From an uncultured Agathobacter sp. (GTDB lineage Bacteria > Bacillota > Clostridia > Lachnospirales > Lachnospiraceae), in contig CALWLL010000052.1 of the NCBI GenBank assembly GCA_944381555.1, positions 1 through 64,000 on the forward strand: a DNA stretch of 64,000 nucleotides. Direction: 5' to 3'. Shown here piece by piece: positions 23,291 to 30,586 of the stretch (positions are counted from its first letter, which is position 1; each line of letters starts with the position of its first letter). Under the pieces are notes generated by a model, which was not told the DNA's origin, ran no database searches, and worked only from the letters and a program-made list of their open reading frames with translations. A program made the position numbers and the translations under genes.

Positions 23291-23336
23291 AATGATTCCT
23301 CCTCACTATTATGAATTTGAATTTGTATAATAAAGA

Positions 23337-23377
23337 AAGACGTCCTTAATGCTCTTGTATGCATTAAAGACGCCTTT
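23337..23377 (-). terminator. Second leader terminator of glnN
   Basis: On the minus strand, AAAGGCGUCUUUAAUGC pairs with GCAUUAAGGACGUCUUU as a continuous 17-bp stem (two G-U pairs) with an eight-base loop. The T-tail is weak (CTTTATTATA), so this second attenuator may be leaky or act as a pause. It shares its 5' arm with the second ANTAR-type hairpin. Confidence 0.65.
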
Positions 23378-23384
23378 GCCTTTA
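23365..23384 (-). promoter_or_regulatory. Second ANTAR-type hairpin in the glnN leader
   Basis: The stem UAAAGGC/GUCUUUA (7 bp) closes the loop AAAGGC with A1 and G4. It begins about 45 bases after the end of the first terminator, so the glnN leader carries two complete hairpin-plus-terminator modules in series. Confidence 0.72.
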
Positions 23385-23391
23385 TCTCTGT

Positions 23392-23404
23392 CTTTCCTAT
23401 GATA
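23392..23404 (-). repeat. Dispersed motif TATCATAGGAAAG, copy 1
   Basis: On the minus strand it follows the T-run of the first glnN leader terminator, so it would form the spacer between the two attenuators. Other copies are at 35389-35401, 37988-38000, 56046-56058 and 56091-56104. Confidence 0.55.
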
Positions 23405-23406
23405 TG

Positions 23407-23446
23407 AAAAAAGCGTCTTCAAGGTACCTACCTCAAAGACGCCTTT
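23407..23446 (-). terminator. First leader terminator of glnN
   Basis: A minus-strand 17-bp stem starting AAAGGCGUCUUUGAGGU, with loop AGGU and a 3' arm ACCUUGAAGACGC, runs into UUUUUU. It is a strong intrinsic terminator within about 50 bases of the transcription start, sharing its 5' arm with the first ANTAR-type hairpin. Confidence 0.8.
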
Positions 23447-23452
23447 GCCTTC
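23435..23452 (-). promoter_or_regulatory. First ANTAR-type hairpin at the 5' end of glnN mRNA
   Basis: The stem GAAGGC/GUCUUU with hexaloop AAAGGC (A1, G4) begins about three bases after the predicted transcription start. The stem is the same as in the purC leader and the loop differs only at position 6. Confidence 0.75.
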
Positions 23453-23461
23453 ATGGATGTG

Positions 23462-23490
23462 ATATTACACCTCCTAAAAAGAGTTGTCAA
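23462..23490 (-). promoter_or_regulatory. Promoter of the glnN-amt-asnB unit
   Basis: On the minus strand, -35 TTGACA (23490-23485), a 17-base spacer and -10 TAATAT (23467-23462). This is almost a perfect sigma-A promoter, consistent with constitutive initiation and control by attenuation. Confidence 0.85.
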
Positions 23491-23534
23491 GCCTTTTTTT
23501 ATTTTCTTTTTTACAAAAATTTTTTCAAAAACAA

Positions 23535-23563
23535 TTGACAAACGATTTTATTAGCGGTATAAA
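23535..23563 (+). promoter_or_regulatory. Promoter of the glutamate synthase-glnA-ANTAR operon
   Basis: TTGACA (23535-23540), 17-base spacer, TATAAA (23558-23563). It is divergent from the glnN promoter with 44 bases between the two -35 boxes. The predicted start is near 23570. Confidence 0.85.
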
Positions 23564-23572
23564 TAAGCCATG

Positions 23573-23588
23573 TGAGCAAAGGTGTTCA
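23573..23588 (+). promoter_or_regulatory. ANTAR-type hairpin at the 5' end of the glutamate synthase mRNA
   Basis: The stem UGAGC/GUUCA with hexaloop AAAGGU keeps A1 and G4. Compared with the purC and glnN hairpins the stem bases have changed on both sides (GAAGGC/GUCUUU to UGAGC/GUUCA) while pairing is kept, which is covariation support for the structure. Confidence 0.72.
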
Positions 23589-23635
23589 TTTTGGGGCAGA
23601 TTTTTCTGCCTGTAAAATGAGCGCCTTTGTTTTTT
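23577..23635 (+). terminator. Leader terminator of the glutamate synthase operon
   Basis: CAAAGGUGUUCAUUUU pairs over 16 bp with AAAAUGAGCGCCUUUG. A second stem GGCAGA/UCUGCC with a U4 loop is stacked on top, and six U residues follow. It excludes the ANTAR hairpin because both need 23577-23588. Confidence 0.82.
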
Positions 23636-23662
23636 ATTATTCAAAAAGGAAGGTAACATATT

Positions 23663-24757
23663 ATGAAAATTGAAGGTCAAGTACGAATTCCTTCCGGATG
23701 TGCGATTGCAGCAGTAATTTCCAAAGAAGGAAACAAAATGTCCGGTGAGATGATCACAAACTCCATGAAGCCAATGCATGACCGTTCCAACGGACTAGGC
23801 GGCGGTTTTGCCGGGTATGGCATTTATCCTGAATATAAAGAATATTATGCATTGCATCTGTTTTTTGATACCCGCGCAACACGAAAAGATTGTGAGGCTT
23901 TCTTAAAAGAAAGATTTGAAATTGTACAGTCCGAAATCATTCCAACCCGAAAGATTCCGGCTATTACCGATGAGCCTGTTATATGGAGATACTTTGTATC
24001 ACCTTTAAAATCCGTACTCGCATCCATGCAGTTAGACGAAAAAGAATTTGTCGCAAGAACAGTCATGAAAATCAATACGCAAATGCATGGCGCCTATGTC
24101 TTTTCCAGCGGCAAAAATATGGGTGCCTTCAAGGCCGTAGGTTTTCCTGAGGATGTCGGCGTCTTTTATAAACTAGAGGAATATGAAGGATATTCCTGGA
24201 CTGCTCACGGACGTTATCCGACAAATACGCCGGGCTGGTGGGGCGGTGCCCATCCGTTTACACTTTTAGATTATTCTATCGTACATAACGGGGAAATCTC
24301 TTCCTATGATGCCAATCGCAGATTCATTGAAATGTTTGGCTATAAATGTACGCTTCAGACAGATACCGAAGTGATTACATATATTATGGATTATCTTCTT
24401 CGCGTACAAGGCCTTACTCTTGATGAAGCTGCAAGCGTAATTGCCGCTCCATTCTGGAGTACCATTGCAGAAAAAGCTAATACGCAGGAACAGAAAAAAT
24501 ATACTTACCTGCGGACAATGTTTCCCAGTCTTCTTATAACCGGTCCATTTTCTATTGTATTGGGATTTGACGGAGGCCTGATGGCTTTAAATGACCGCTT
24601 AAAGCTGCGCTCTATGGTAGTCGGCGAAAAGGATGATAAAGTATTTATTGCCAGCGAAGAAGCTGCCATCCGTGCCATCGAGCCGAATGCAGAAAATATC
24701 TGGTCTCCTGCCGGCGGAGAACCTGTAATTGTAAAAGTAAAGGAAGGTGCATATTAA
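23663..24757 (+). CDS. Glutamate synthase amidotransferase subunit (class II GATase)
   Basis: A 364-residue stand-alone glutaminase that supplies ammonia to the synthase encoded next. The candidate nucleophile is Cys13 in RIPSGCAIAAVIS, which would need removal of a 12-residue leader to be N-terminal. Other class II marks are AHGRYPTNTPGWWGGAHPFTLLDYSIVHNGEISSYDANRR and TDTEVITYIMDYL. It ends with the stop codon overlapping the next ATG by one base (24757), so it is coupled to gltB. Split amidotransferase, synthase and GXGXG subunits are the arrangement known from archaeal-type and clostridial glutamate synthases. Confidence 0.9.
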   Translation: MKIEGQVRIPSGCAIAAVISKEGNKMSGEMITNSMKPMHDRSNGLGGGFAGYGIYPEYKEYYALHLFFDTRATRKDCEAFLKERFEIVQSEIIPTRKIPAITDEPVIWRYFVSPLKSVLASMQLDEKEFVARTVMKINTQMHGAYVFSSGKNMGAFKAVGFPEDVGVFYKLEEYEGYSWTAHGRYPTNTPGWWGGAHPFTLLDYSIVHNGEISSYDANRRFIEMFGYKCTLQTDTEVITYIMDYLLRVQGLTLDEAASVIAAPFWSTIAEKANTQEQKKYTYLRTMFPSLLITGPFSIVLGFDGGLMALNDRLKLRSMVVGEKDDKVFIASEEAAIRAIEPNAENIWSPAGGEPVIVKVKEGAY

Positions 24758-26262
24758 TGAGCGTTCAATTTATATATCCTGAATTTGAAGTTATCCGAAA
24801 TGAAAGCAGATGTATCGCCTGTAGAGTCTGCGAGCGACAATGCGCCAATGGCGTACATCAATATGATGAAGAACAACATATCATGAAATGTGACGAAAGC
24901 CAATGCGTAAACTGCCAGCGGTGCGTTTCTCTTTGTCCAACCCATGCCTTGAAAATCGTAAAAAGCGATTGTACTTTACGCGAGAATGCCAATTGGCAAA
25001 ATGATACGATTAAAGAAATCTATAAACAGGCAAACAGCGGTGGCGTTCTTTTATCATCTATGGGTAATCCCAAACCATTTCCTGTGTATTGGGATAAACT
25101 TCTAATCAATGCCTCTCAGGTAACAAATCCATCTATCGATCCTTTAAGAGAGCCAATGGAAACCAGAGTCTATCTGGGTAAAAAGCCTCAGAAAGTGCAA
25201 CGTAACAGTGATGGAAAATTGGATTGTACCTTACCTCCTCAGCTTAAGCTGTCCATGCCGGTTATGTTTTCTGCAATGAGCTATGGCTCTATCAGTTATA
25301 ACGCCCACAAATCTCTGGCTTTAGCCGCTGCTGAACTTGGTATTTTATACAATACCGGCGAAGGCGGTCTGCATGAAGACTTTTATTGTTATGGTGAAAA
25401 TACAATCGTTCAGGTGGCTTCCGGACGCTTCGGCGTTCATGAAGAATATCTAAATGCCGGTTCTGCGATTGAAATCAAAATGGGACAGGGTGCAAAACCG
25501 GGTATCGGCGGCCATCTGCCGGGTACAAAAATCGTAGGTGATGTATCACGCACACGAATGATACCGGAAGGCTCCGATGCTATCTCTCCTGCCCCACACC
25601 ATGATATTTATTCTATTGAAGATTTACGGCAGCTTGTCTTTTCTTTAAAAGAAGCTACCGAATACAAAAAACCGATTATTGTAAAGGTTGCAGCCGTTCA
25701 TAACATTGCAGCCATTGCCAGCGGTATTGCAAGAAGCGGCGCTGACATCATTGCTATTGACGGTTTCCGGGGCGGTACAGGCGCAGCGCCTACCAGAATC
25801 CGTGACAATGTCGGCATCCCGGTTGAACTTGCGTTAGCCGCTGTTGACCAACGGCTTCGTGATGAAGGCATCCGTAACAATATTTCCCTTGTAGTCGGCG
25901 GAAGTATCCGCAGCGCTTCTGATGTTGTCAAGGCAATTGCACTCGGTGCAGATGCATGTTACATCGCAACTGCCGCACTTCTGGCCTTAGGCTGCCATCT
26001 TTGCAGAACCTGCCAAAGCGGCAAGTGCAACTGGGGTATTGCCACACAGCGGCCGGAGCTTGTAAAAAGACTAAATCCCGAAATTGGAAGCCAGCGGCTG
26101 GTTAATCTGATGACCGCCTGGAAACACGAAATCAAAGAACTCATGGGCGGAATGGGCATCAATTCTATTGAGGCTTTACGCGGAAACCGCCTGATGCTTC
26201 GCGGCATTGGTTTGAATGAAAAAGAACTTGAGATTCTCGGCATTTCTTATGCAGGTGAATAA
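24757..26262 (+). CDS. gltB: Glutamate synthase, FMN-binding synthase subunit with ferredoxin domain
   Basis: A 501-residue catalytic subunit making glutamate from 2-oxoglutarate and ammonia. The N-terminus carries two [4Fe-4S] motifs (CIACRVCERQC about 22-32 and CVNCQRCVSLCP about 49-60). The FMN/TIM-barrel domain follows with PVMFSAMSYGSIS, TGEGG, EIKMGQGAKPGIGG, ISPAPHHDIYSIEDL, IDGFRGGTGAAP and VGGSIRSASDVVKAIALGADA. Three more cysteines (CHLCRTCQSGKC, about 409-420) sit at the 3Fe-4S cluster position of GltB. The amidotransferase and GXGXG parts of a classical large subunit are separate genes here. It is followed after 15 bases by a ferredoxin gene. Confidence 0.93.
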   Translation: MSVQFIYPEFEVIRNESRCIACRVCERQCANGVHQYDEEQHIMKCDESQCVNCQRCVSLCPTHALKIVKSDCTLRENANWQNDTIKEIYKQANSGGVLLSSMGNPKPFPVYWDKLLINASQVTNPSIDPLREPMETRVYLGKKPQKVQRNSDGKLDCTLPPQLKLSMPVMFSAMSYGSISYNAHKSLALAAAELGILYNTGEGGLHEDFYCYGENTIVQVASGRFGVHEEYLNAGSAIEIKMGQGAKPGIGGHLPGTKIVGDVSRTRMIPEGSDAISPAPHHDIYSIEDLRQLVFSLKEATEYKKPIIVKVAAVHNIAAIASGIARSGADIIAIDGFRGGTGAAPTRIRDNVGIPVELALAAVDQRLRDEGIRNNISLVVGGSIRSASDVVKAIALGADACYIATAALLALGCHLCRTCQSGKCNWGIATQRPELVKRLNPEIGSQRLVNLMTAWKHEIKELMGGMGINSIEALRGNRLMLRGIGLNEKELEILGISYAGE

Positions 26263-26277
26263 GGGAGGTGTTATAAA

Positions 26278-26712
26278 ATGAAACGTATTTATGTTAATGA
26301 AGAATGGTGTCTCGGATGCCATTTATGCGAATACAATTGTGCGTTTGCCAATTCGGGCAAAAAGGATATGATAACTGCCTTAAAAGGAAAACCCATCTAT
26401 CCCCGCATTCATATAGAAGAAAATGATAAAATCTGTTATGCCGTTTCCTGTAGACATTGCATGGACCCTATCTGCATCAAAAGCTGTATCGCAGGCGCAA
26501 TATCAAAAACAGACGGCGTTGTTCATATAGACCAGTATAAATGCGTCGGATGTCTTACCTGCGTTCTCGTCTGCCCGTACGGCGCATTAGCGCCAAACGA
26601 AAACGGCATCATGCAAAAATGTGAACTCTGCCTTGAAAATACCTGCGGCGAGCCTGCCTGTGTAAAAGGTTGTCCGAATAACGCTATCGTCTATGAAGAA
26701 AGGAGTGAATAG
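26278..26712 (+). CDS. Polyferredoxin-type electron-transfer subunit
   Basis: A 144-residue iron-sulphur protein of the HycB/DmsB-like 4Fe-4S family, with four Cys groups: CLGCHLCEYNC, CRHCMDPICIKSC, CVGCLTCVLVCP and CELCLENTCGEPACVKGCP. This gives up to four clusters. It lies between the synthase and an FAD oxidoreductase, so it most likely carries electrons from the flavoprotein to the FMN synthase. A GGGAGGTG ribosome site precedes the ATG. Its physiological donor (NADH, NADPH or ferredoxin) is not visible. Confidence 0.9.
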   Translation: MKRIYVNEEWCLGCHLCEYNCAFANSGKKDMITALKGKPIYPRIHIEENDKICYAVSCRHCMDPICIKSCIAGAISKTDGVVHIDQYKCVGCLTCVLVCPYGALAPNENGIMQKCELCLENTCGEPACVKGCPNNAIVYEERSE

Positions 26713-26713
26713 T

Positions 26714-27961
26714 ATGGCTCAATATGTTATTATCGGAAACGGTGTTGCAGCCATCGGCTGTATCGAAGGCATCCGAAAAACAGACACACAAAATACCATT
26801 ATCGTTATATCCGAAGAACCCCACCCGGTCTACTGCCGTCCTCTCATCTCCTACTATTTGGAAGGTAAGACAGATTTAGAGAGAATGGCATACCGCAGTA
26901 AAGATTATTATAAAGAAATGAACTGCGAGGTTATCTATGGTAAAAAAGCCGTTCATATCGATGCTTCTGCCAAACAGGTGGTTCTGGATGATGATACTGT
27001 CATCTCCTATGATAAGCTTTGTCTTGCTACCGGTTCTTACAGCTTTGTACCTCCTATGAAAGGACTTGACACTGTAGAACATAAATATTCTTTTATGACC
27101 TTGGATGATACGCTGGCGCTTGAATCTGCCATAACCAAAGATTCTAAAATTCTCATTGTCGGTGCAGGTCTCATCGGATTAAAATGCGCAGAAGGACTAA
27201 AAGACCGGGTGGCCGGCATTACCGTTTGTGACCTTGCCAATCGTGTACTTTCAAGCATTCTGGATTTTGACTGCGCCGCTATGGTACAACGGCATCTCGA
27301 AGAAAATGGCATATCTTTTTTACTGGAGGACAGCGTTGCCTCTTTTGATAAGAATACTGCCTACATGAAAAGCGGAAAAACCGTTGATTTTGATGTTCTG
27401 GTTCTTGCTGTGGGCGTGCGCGCCAATACTGCACTGTTAAGCGAAACCGGCGGAGAGGTAAACCGGGGAATACTTATCAACACAAAAATGGAAACCTCTG
27501 TTTCCGATATCTATGCGGCTGGCGACTGTACAGAGGGCGAAGACATCTCCTGTAACGACAAACGTGTCCTTGCGCTTTTACCGAATGCCTATATGCAGGG
27601 AAACTGTGCCGGTATCAATATGGCGGGCGGCTCTTGTGTATTCGGCAAAGCAATCCCGATGAATTCCATTGGTTTCTTCGGCTTACATATTATGACTGCC
27701 GGAAGCTATTATCCTTCTGACGAAGGCGGAGAGCTTTATGAGGAACAATCACAAGGAGTATTGAAACGCTTCTTTACCAGAAACGGTTATCTGACCGGAT
27801 TTATTTTAATCGGTGATACCAGTCGTGCCGGAATTTACACCTCTCTCATCCGGGAGCGGATTCCATTGGATTCCATTGATTTTGAAACATTGAAAAAAAC
27901 TGCTACGTCTACGGTATTTTCCTCAGAAAAGCGTAAACATTTTTTTGGAGGTGTGGTATAA
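26714..27961 (+). CDS. FAD-dependent NAD(P)H oxidoreductase of the glutamate synthase complex
   Basis: A 415-residue flavoprotein of the pyridine nucleotide-disulphide oxidoreductase class I family. It has an FAD-binding start (QYVIIGNGVAAIGCIEGIR), an NAD(P)-binding motif ILIVGAGLIGLKCAEGL at about 150-166 and the second FAD motif TSVSDIYAAGDCTE near 262-275. There is no redox CxxxxC pair, so it resembles NADH oxidases and rubredoxin reductases more than thioredoxin reductases. The ATG at 26714 is chosen, one base after the ferredoxin stop, with AAAGGAG upstream. An upstream in-frame start would overlap the ferredoxin gene. It probably feeds electrons into the synthase. Confidence 0.88.
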   Translation: MAQYVIIGNGVAAIGCIEGIRKTDTQNTIIVISEEPHPVYCRPLISYYLEGKTDLERMAYRSKDYYKEMNCEVIYGKKAVHIDASAKQVVLDDDTVISYDKLCLATGSYSFVPPMKGLDTVEHKYSFMTLDDTLALESAITKDSKILIVGAGLIGLKCAEGLKDRVAGITVCDLANRVLSSILDFDCAAMVQRHLEENGISFLLEDSVASFDKNTAYMKSGKTVDFDVLVLAVGVRANTALLSETGGEVNRGILINTKMETSVSDIYAAGDCTEGEDISCNDKRVLALLPNAYMQGNCAGINMAGGSCVFGKAIPMNSIGFFGLHIMTAGSYYPSDEGGELYEEQSQGVLKRFFTRNGYLTGFILIGDTSRAGIYTSLIRERIPLDSIDFETLKKTATSTVFSSEKRKHFFGGVV

Positions 27962-27962
27962 T

Positions 27963-28685
27963 ATGAAAATCATTGATGCTACAGATTTAGATTACAAAAT
28001 CCTAAATGAGAAACTGCGCGATACAGACAGCGAATATATCATTGACGGTTGCTGCGGTCAACGCTTTCTGGCCGCCGGAATGTCAGATAAAACAATTACC
28101 ATAAATGGTGTTCCGGGCAATGCTTTGGGTGCTTATTTGAATAATGCAACGATAACCGTAAATACCAACGCACAGGATGCAGTAGGGGATACCATGAATG
28201 AGGGAAAAATCCTGATACATGGCAACATCGGAGATGCTGCCGGATATGCTATGCGAGGCGGAAAAATATACGTTCGCGGCAATGCAGGCTATCGTGCCGG
28301 CATACATATGAAAGCATACAAAGAAAAAGTCCCTGTCATGATTATCGGCGGATGTGCCGGAAGCTTCCTTGGCGAATATCAGGCAGGCGGCATTATCATT
28401 GTGCTTGGTTTAAATTCTAACGGGAATCCTATTGTTGGCAATTTTCCATGCACAGGTATGCATGGCGGTAAAATGTACCTGCGCGGCAATTGCAGCAATA
28501 TAAAATTACCAGAACAGGTTACTGCACACCCAGCAGATACAGAAGACCTTGATAAAATACACAATTACCTGTCCGAATACTGTTCTGACTTTGGGCTGGA
28601 TGCAGAGGATATCCTATCCACTCCTTTTACCGTCATAACACCGGACAGCAGAAACCCGTATAAACAAATGTATGTAGCAAACTAA
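27963..28685 (+). CDS. Glutamate synthase GXGXG-motif subunit
   Basis: A 240-residue right-handed beta-helix protein matching the C-terminal GXGXG domain of glutamate synthase large subunits. Repeats with Gly at fixed spacing are seen: GVPGNALGAYLNNATITVNTNAQDAVGDTMNEGKI, GNIGDAAGYAMRGGKIYVRGNAGYRAG and GMHGGKMYLRGN. In the classical enzyme this domain holds subunits and the ammonia tunnel together. The ATG at 27963 follows GGAGGTG by 8 bases. Similar domains occur in formylmethanofuran dehydrogenase subunit C, but the neighbours fix its role here. Confidence 0.9.
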   Translation: MKIIDATDLDYKILNEKLRDTDSEYIIDGCCGQRFLAAGMSDKTITINGVPGNALGAYLNNATITVNTNAQDAVGDTMNEGKILIHGNIGDAAGYAMRGGKIYVRGNAGYRAGIHMKAYKEKVPVMIIGGCAGSFLGEYQAGGIIIVLGLNSNGNPIVGNFPCTGMHGGKMYLRGNCSNIKLPEQVTAHPADTEDLDKIHNYLSEYCSDFGLDAEDILSTPFTVITPDSRNPYKQMYVAN

Positions 28686-28703
28686 AGGAAAGTAGGTAGG
28701 TTT

Positions 28704-29915
28704 ATGAAGTACTCAAAACAAGAGGTTATGCAGTATGTGCGGGAGGAAGATGTAAAATTCATCCGCCTTGCCTTTTGCGATGTGTTTGGCAAACAGAAAA
28801 ACATATCCGTTATGCCGGAGGAACTCCCCCGTGCTTTTGAATACGGAATTGCCATTGATGCATCCGCCATTGAAGGCTTCGGCGATGAAACCCATTCCGA
28901 TTTACTGCTTCATCCTGATGCAGATACATTGATGCCTTTGCCTTGGAGGCCGGAGCATGGACGTGTAGTCCGGATGTTCTGTAATATCTCTTATCCGGAT
29001 GGAAGCGCATTTGAGTGCGACTCTCGCTCTATTTTAAAACAGGCTGTTTCCGATGCCCAGAAAGCCGGATATGAGTTCTTCTTTGGTGCGGAGCAGGAAT
29101 TTTATCTTTTCAATCTGGATGAGGATGGAAATCCTACAAAAGAACCTTATGATTCTGCCGGTTATATGGATATTGCCCCGGAAGACAAAGGTGAAAATAT
29201 ACGGCGGGAAGTCTGTCTGACGCTTGAACAAATGGGGATTCGGCCGGAAAGCTCTCACCATGAAGAAGGTCCCGGACAAAACGAAATTGATTTCCGCTAT
29301 TCCAATCCTCTTTCTGCCGCAGACAATGCCATGACTTTTCAGACGGTTGTAAAAACCGTTGCCCGCCGCAATGGGCTATATGCTGATTTTACCCCAAAGC
29401 CGCTTGCGGATAAGCCGGGAAATGGATTCCATATCAACATATCGGTAAAATCATCGGATAATACTGATTGCATGGAGCAGATGATAGCCGGCATTCTTGC
29501 AAAAATTTCCGATATGACGGTATTTTTAAATCCATTGGAAGACTCGTATAAACGATTCGGTAATCATAAAGCGCCAAAATATATTTCCTGGTCCGGTGAG
29601 AACCGTTCCCAGCTTATAAGAGTTCCGGCTGCCGTAGGGGAATACAAACGTGCAGAGCTTCGTTCCCCTGATCCTTCCTCAAATACGTATCTGGCATTTG
29701 CATTACTGATATATGCCAGCCTGTACGGCATTCAACATAATCTATCACTGCCGGAAGCTGCTGACATCAACTTATATAAGGCAGATGCCGATACACTTGC
29801 AAAGTTTAAGCAATTACCGGGCGACTTAAAAGCAGCATGTGCCGCAGCATATTCCAGTGATTTTATCAAAGAGCATATTCCTGATGCGATACTGGACATC
29901 TACTGCAACAGATAA
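28704..29915 (+). CDS. glnA: Glutamine synthetase, short type I-like
   Basis: A 403-residue GS, shorter than the usual 440-470 of type I. The catalytic segments are present: the N-terminal beta-grasp (KFIRLAFCDVFGKQKNISV), GAEQEFYLF with the metal-binding Glu, HHEEGPGQNEIDF, GNGFHINIS, NRSQLIRVP and RAELRSPDPSSNTYLAFA. The shortening is mainly at the C-terminus; the adenylylation-site Tyr region of proteobacterial GSI is not recognisable. It is the second GS of the locus, besides the type III enzyme, and sits between the GXGXG subunit and the ANTAR gene. It could be a true GS or a GS-like ligase acting on another amine. Confidence 0.85.
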   Translation: MKYSKQEVMQYVREEDVKFIRLAFCDVFGKQKNISVMPEELPRAFEYGIAIDASAIEGFGDETHSDLLLHPDADTLMPLPWRPEHGRVVRMFCNISYPDGSAFECDSRSILKQAVSDAQKAGYEFFFGAEQEFYLFNLDEDGNPTKEPYDSAGYMDIAPEDKGENIRREVCLTLEQMGIRPESSHHEEGPGQNEIDFRYSNPLSAADNAMTFQTVVKTVARRNGLYADFTPKPLADKPGNGFHINISVKSSDNTDCMEQMIAGILAKISDMTVFLNPLEDSYKRFGNHKAPKYISWSGENRSQLIRVPAAVGEYKRAELRSPDPSSNTYLAFALLIYASLYGIQHNLSLPEAADINLYKADADTLAKFKQLPGDLKAACAAAYSSDFIKEHIPDAILDIYCNR

Positions 29916-29943
29916 TGAAATCTAAAAAAGGAGGAGGCATCAA

Positions 29944-30528
29944 ATGAGCTTAAAAGAATGCGTTTATAGTATACTCATTGTATCTGCAACAGACAGCTTT
30001 CACTCTGCCTTCACCGATTTACTCCCTGAAACAAGATATAGTCCGGTCGATACGGTTTCAAGCATCAGCACCGCAAAGAGAGTTCTTGCTGAAAAAACAT
30101 ATGACTTTATTATCATCAACGCACCCTTACCCGATGATATCGGAACACGTTTTGCAATTGATACCTGCATTTCCAAGCAATGCGCTGTGCTGCTTTTGGT
30201 AAAAAACGATATTCATGCCGATATCCATGATAAAGTTGCGGAATACGGAGTGTTTACCCTTTCAAAGCCTACGTCGAAGTTAATCATGATGCATGCCCTT
30301 AACTGGATGCAAAGTGCCCGTGAACGATTAAGACAATTTGAGAAGAAATCATTATCCATCGAAGATAAGATGGCTGAAATCCGAATTGTTAATAAGGCAA
30401 AATGGGTGCTCATCAGCGAATTAAAAATGAATGAGCCTGATGCCCATCGTTATATCGAAAAGCAGGCAATGGACCAATGTGTTTCCAAAAAACGCATTGC
30501 AGAAGAGATTATTAAGACTTATACTTAA
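29944..30528 (+). CDS. ANTAR-domain RNA-binding antiterminator with degenerate receiver
   Basis: A 194-residue protein of the response-regulator fold. Residues about 8-120 form a receiver-like domain, but the phosphoacceptor position reads FIIINAP with Asn59, and the N-terminal acidic pair is missing (LIVSAT). Lys108 of SKP is kept. Phosphorylation is therefore unlikely. A coiled-coil linker (about 122-145) leads to the ANTAR domain (about 148-190) with KAKWVLIS, AHRYIEKQAMD and IAEEII. ANTAR proteins bind hexaloop hairpins in nascent RNA and prevent termination. It is the last gene of an operon whose leader holds such a hairpin, so autoregulation is likely. Clostridial nitrogen regulator NitR, an ANTAR protein near glnA, is the nearest functional parallel. 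Confidence 0.9.
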   Translation: MSLKECVYSILIVSATDSFHSAFTDLLPETRYSPVDTVSSISTAKRVLAEKTYDFIIINAPLPDDIGTRFAIDTCISKQCAVLLLVKNDIHADIHDKVAEYGVFTLSKPTSKLIMMHALNWMQSARERLRQFEKKSLSIEDKMAEIRIVNKAKWVLISELKMNEPDAHRYIEKQAMDQCVSKKRIAEEIIKTYT

Positions 30529-30531
30529 TCG

Positions 30532-30575
30532 AAAAAGCACCGGAGTAGTTTTTTCTACTACCCCGGTGCTTTTTC
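30532..30575. terminator. Bidirectional terminator between the ANTAR gene and galT
   Basis: AAAAAGCACCGG pairs with CCGGTGCTTTTT, with an inner GTAG/CTAC stem and a T6 loop. A/T tails on both sides make it work for both convergent operons. Confidence 0.85.
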
Positions 30576-30586
30576 ATGATTATATA

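Noticed and set aside
23426-23452. A possible leader peptide (ATG, nine codons including stop) covering the first hairpin of glnN, with similar frames at purC
   Set aside because: In the glutamate-synthase leader the same frame hits a stop after one codon, so the frame is not kept; the coding look comes from the conserved hairpin sequence. No ribosome site precedes it.
23337-23452. A glutamine riboswitch (glnA RNA class) in the glnN leader
   Set aside because: No three-way junction or the conserved bases I know for that class are present, and the hairpins match the ANTAR rule instead.
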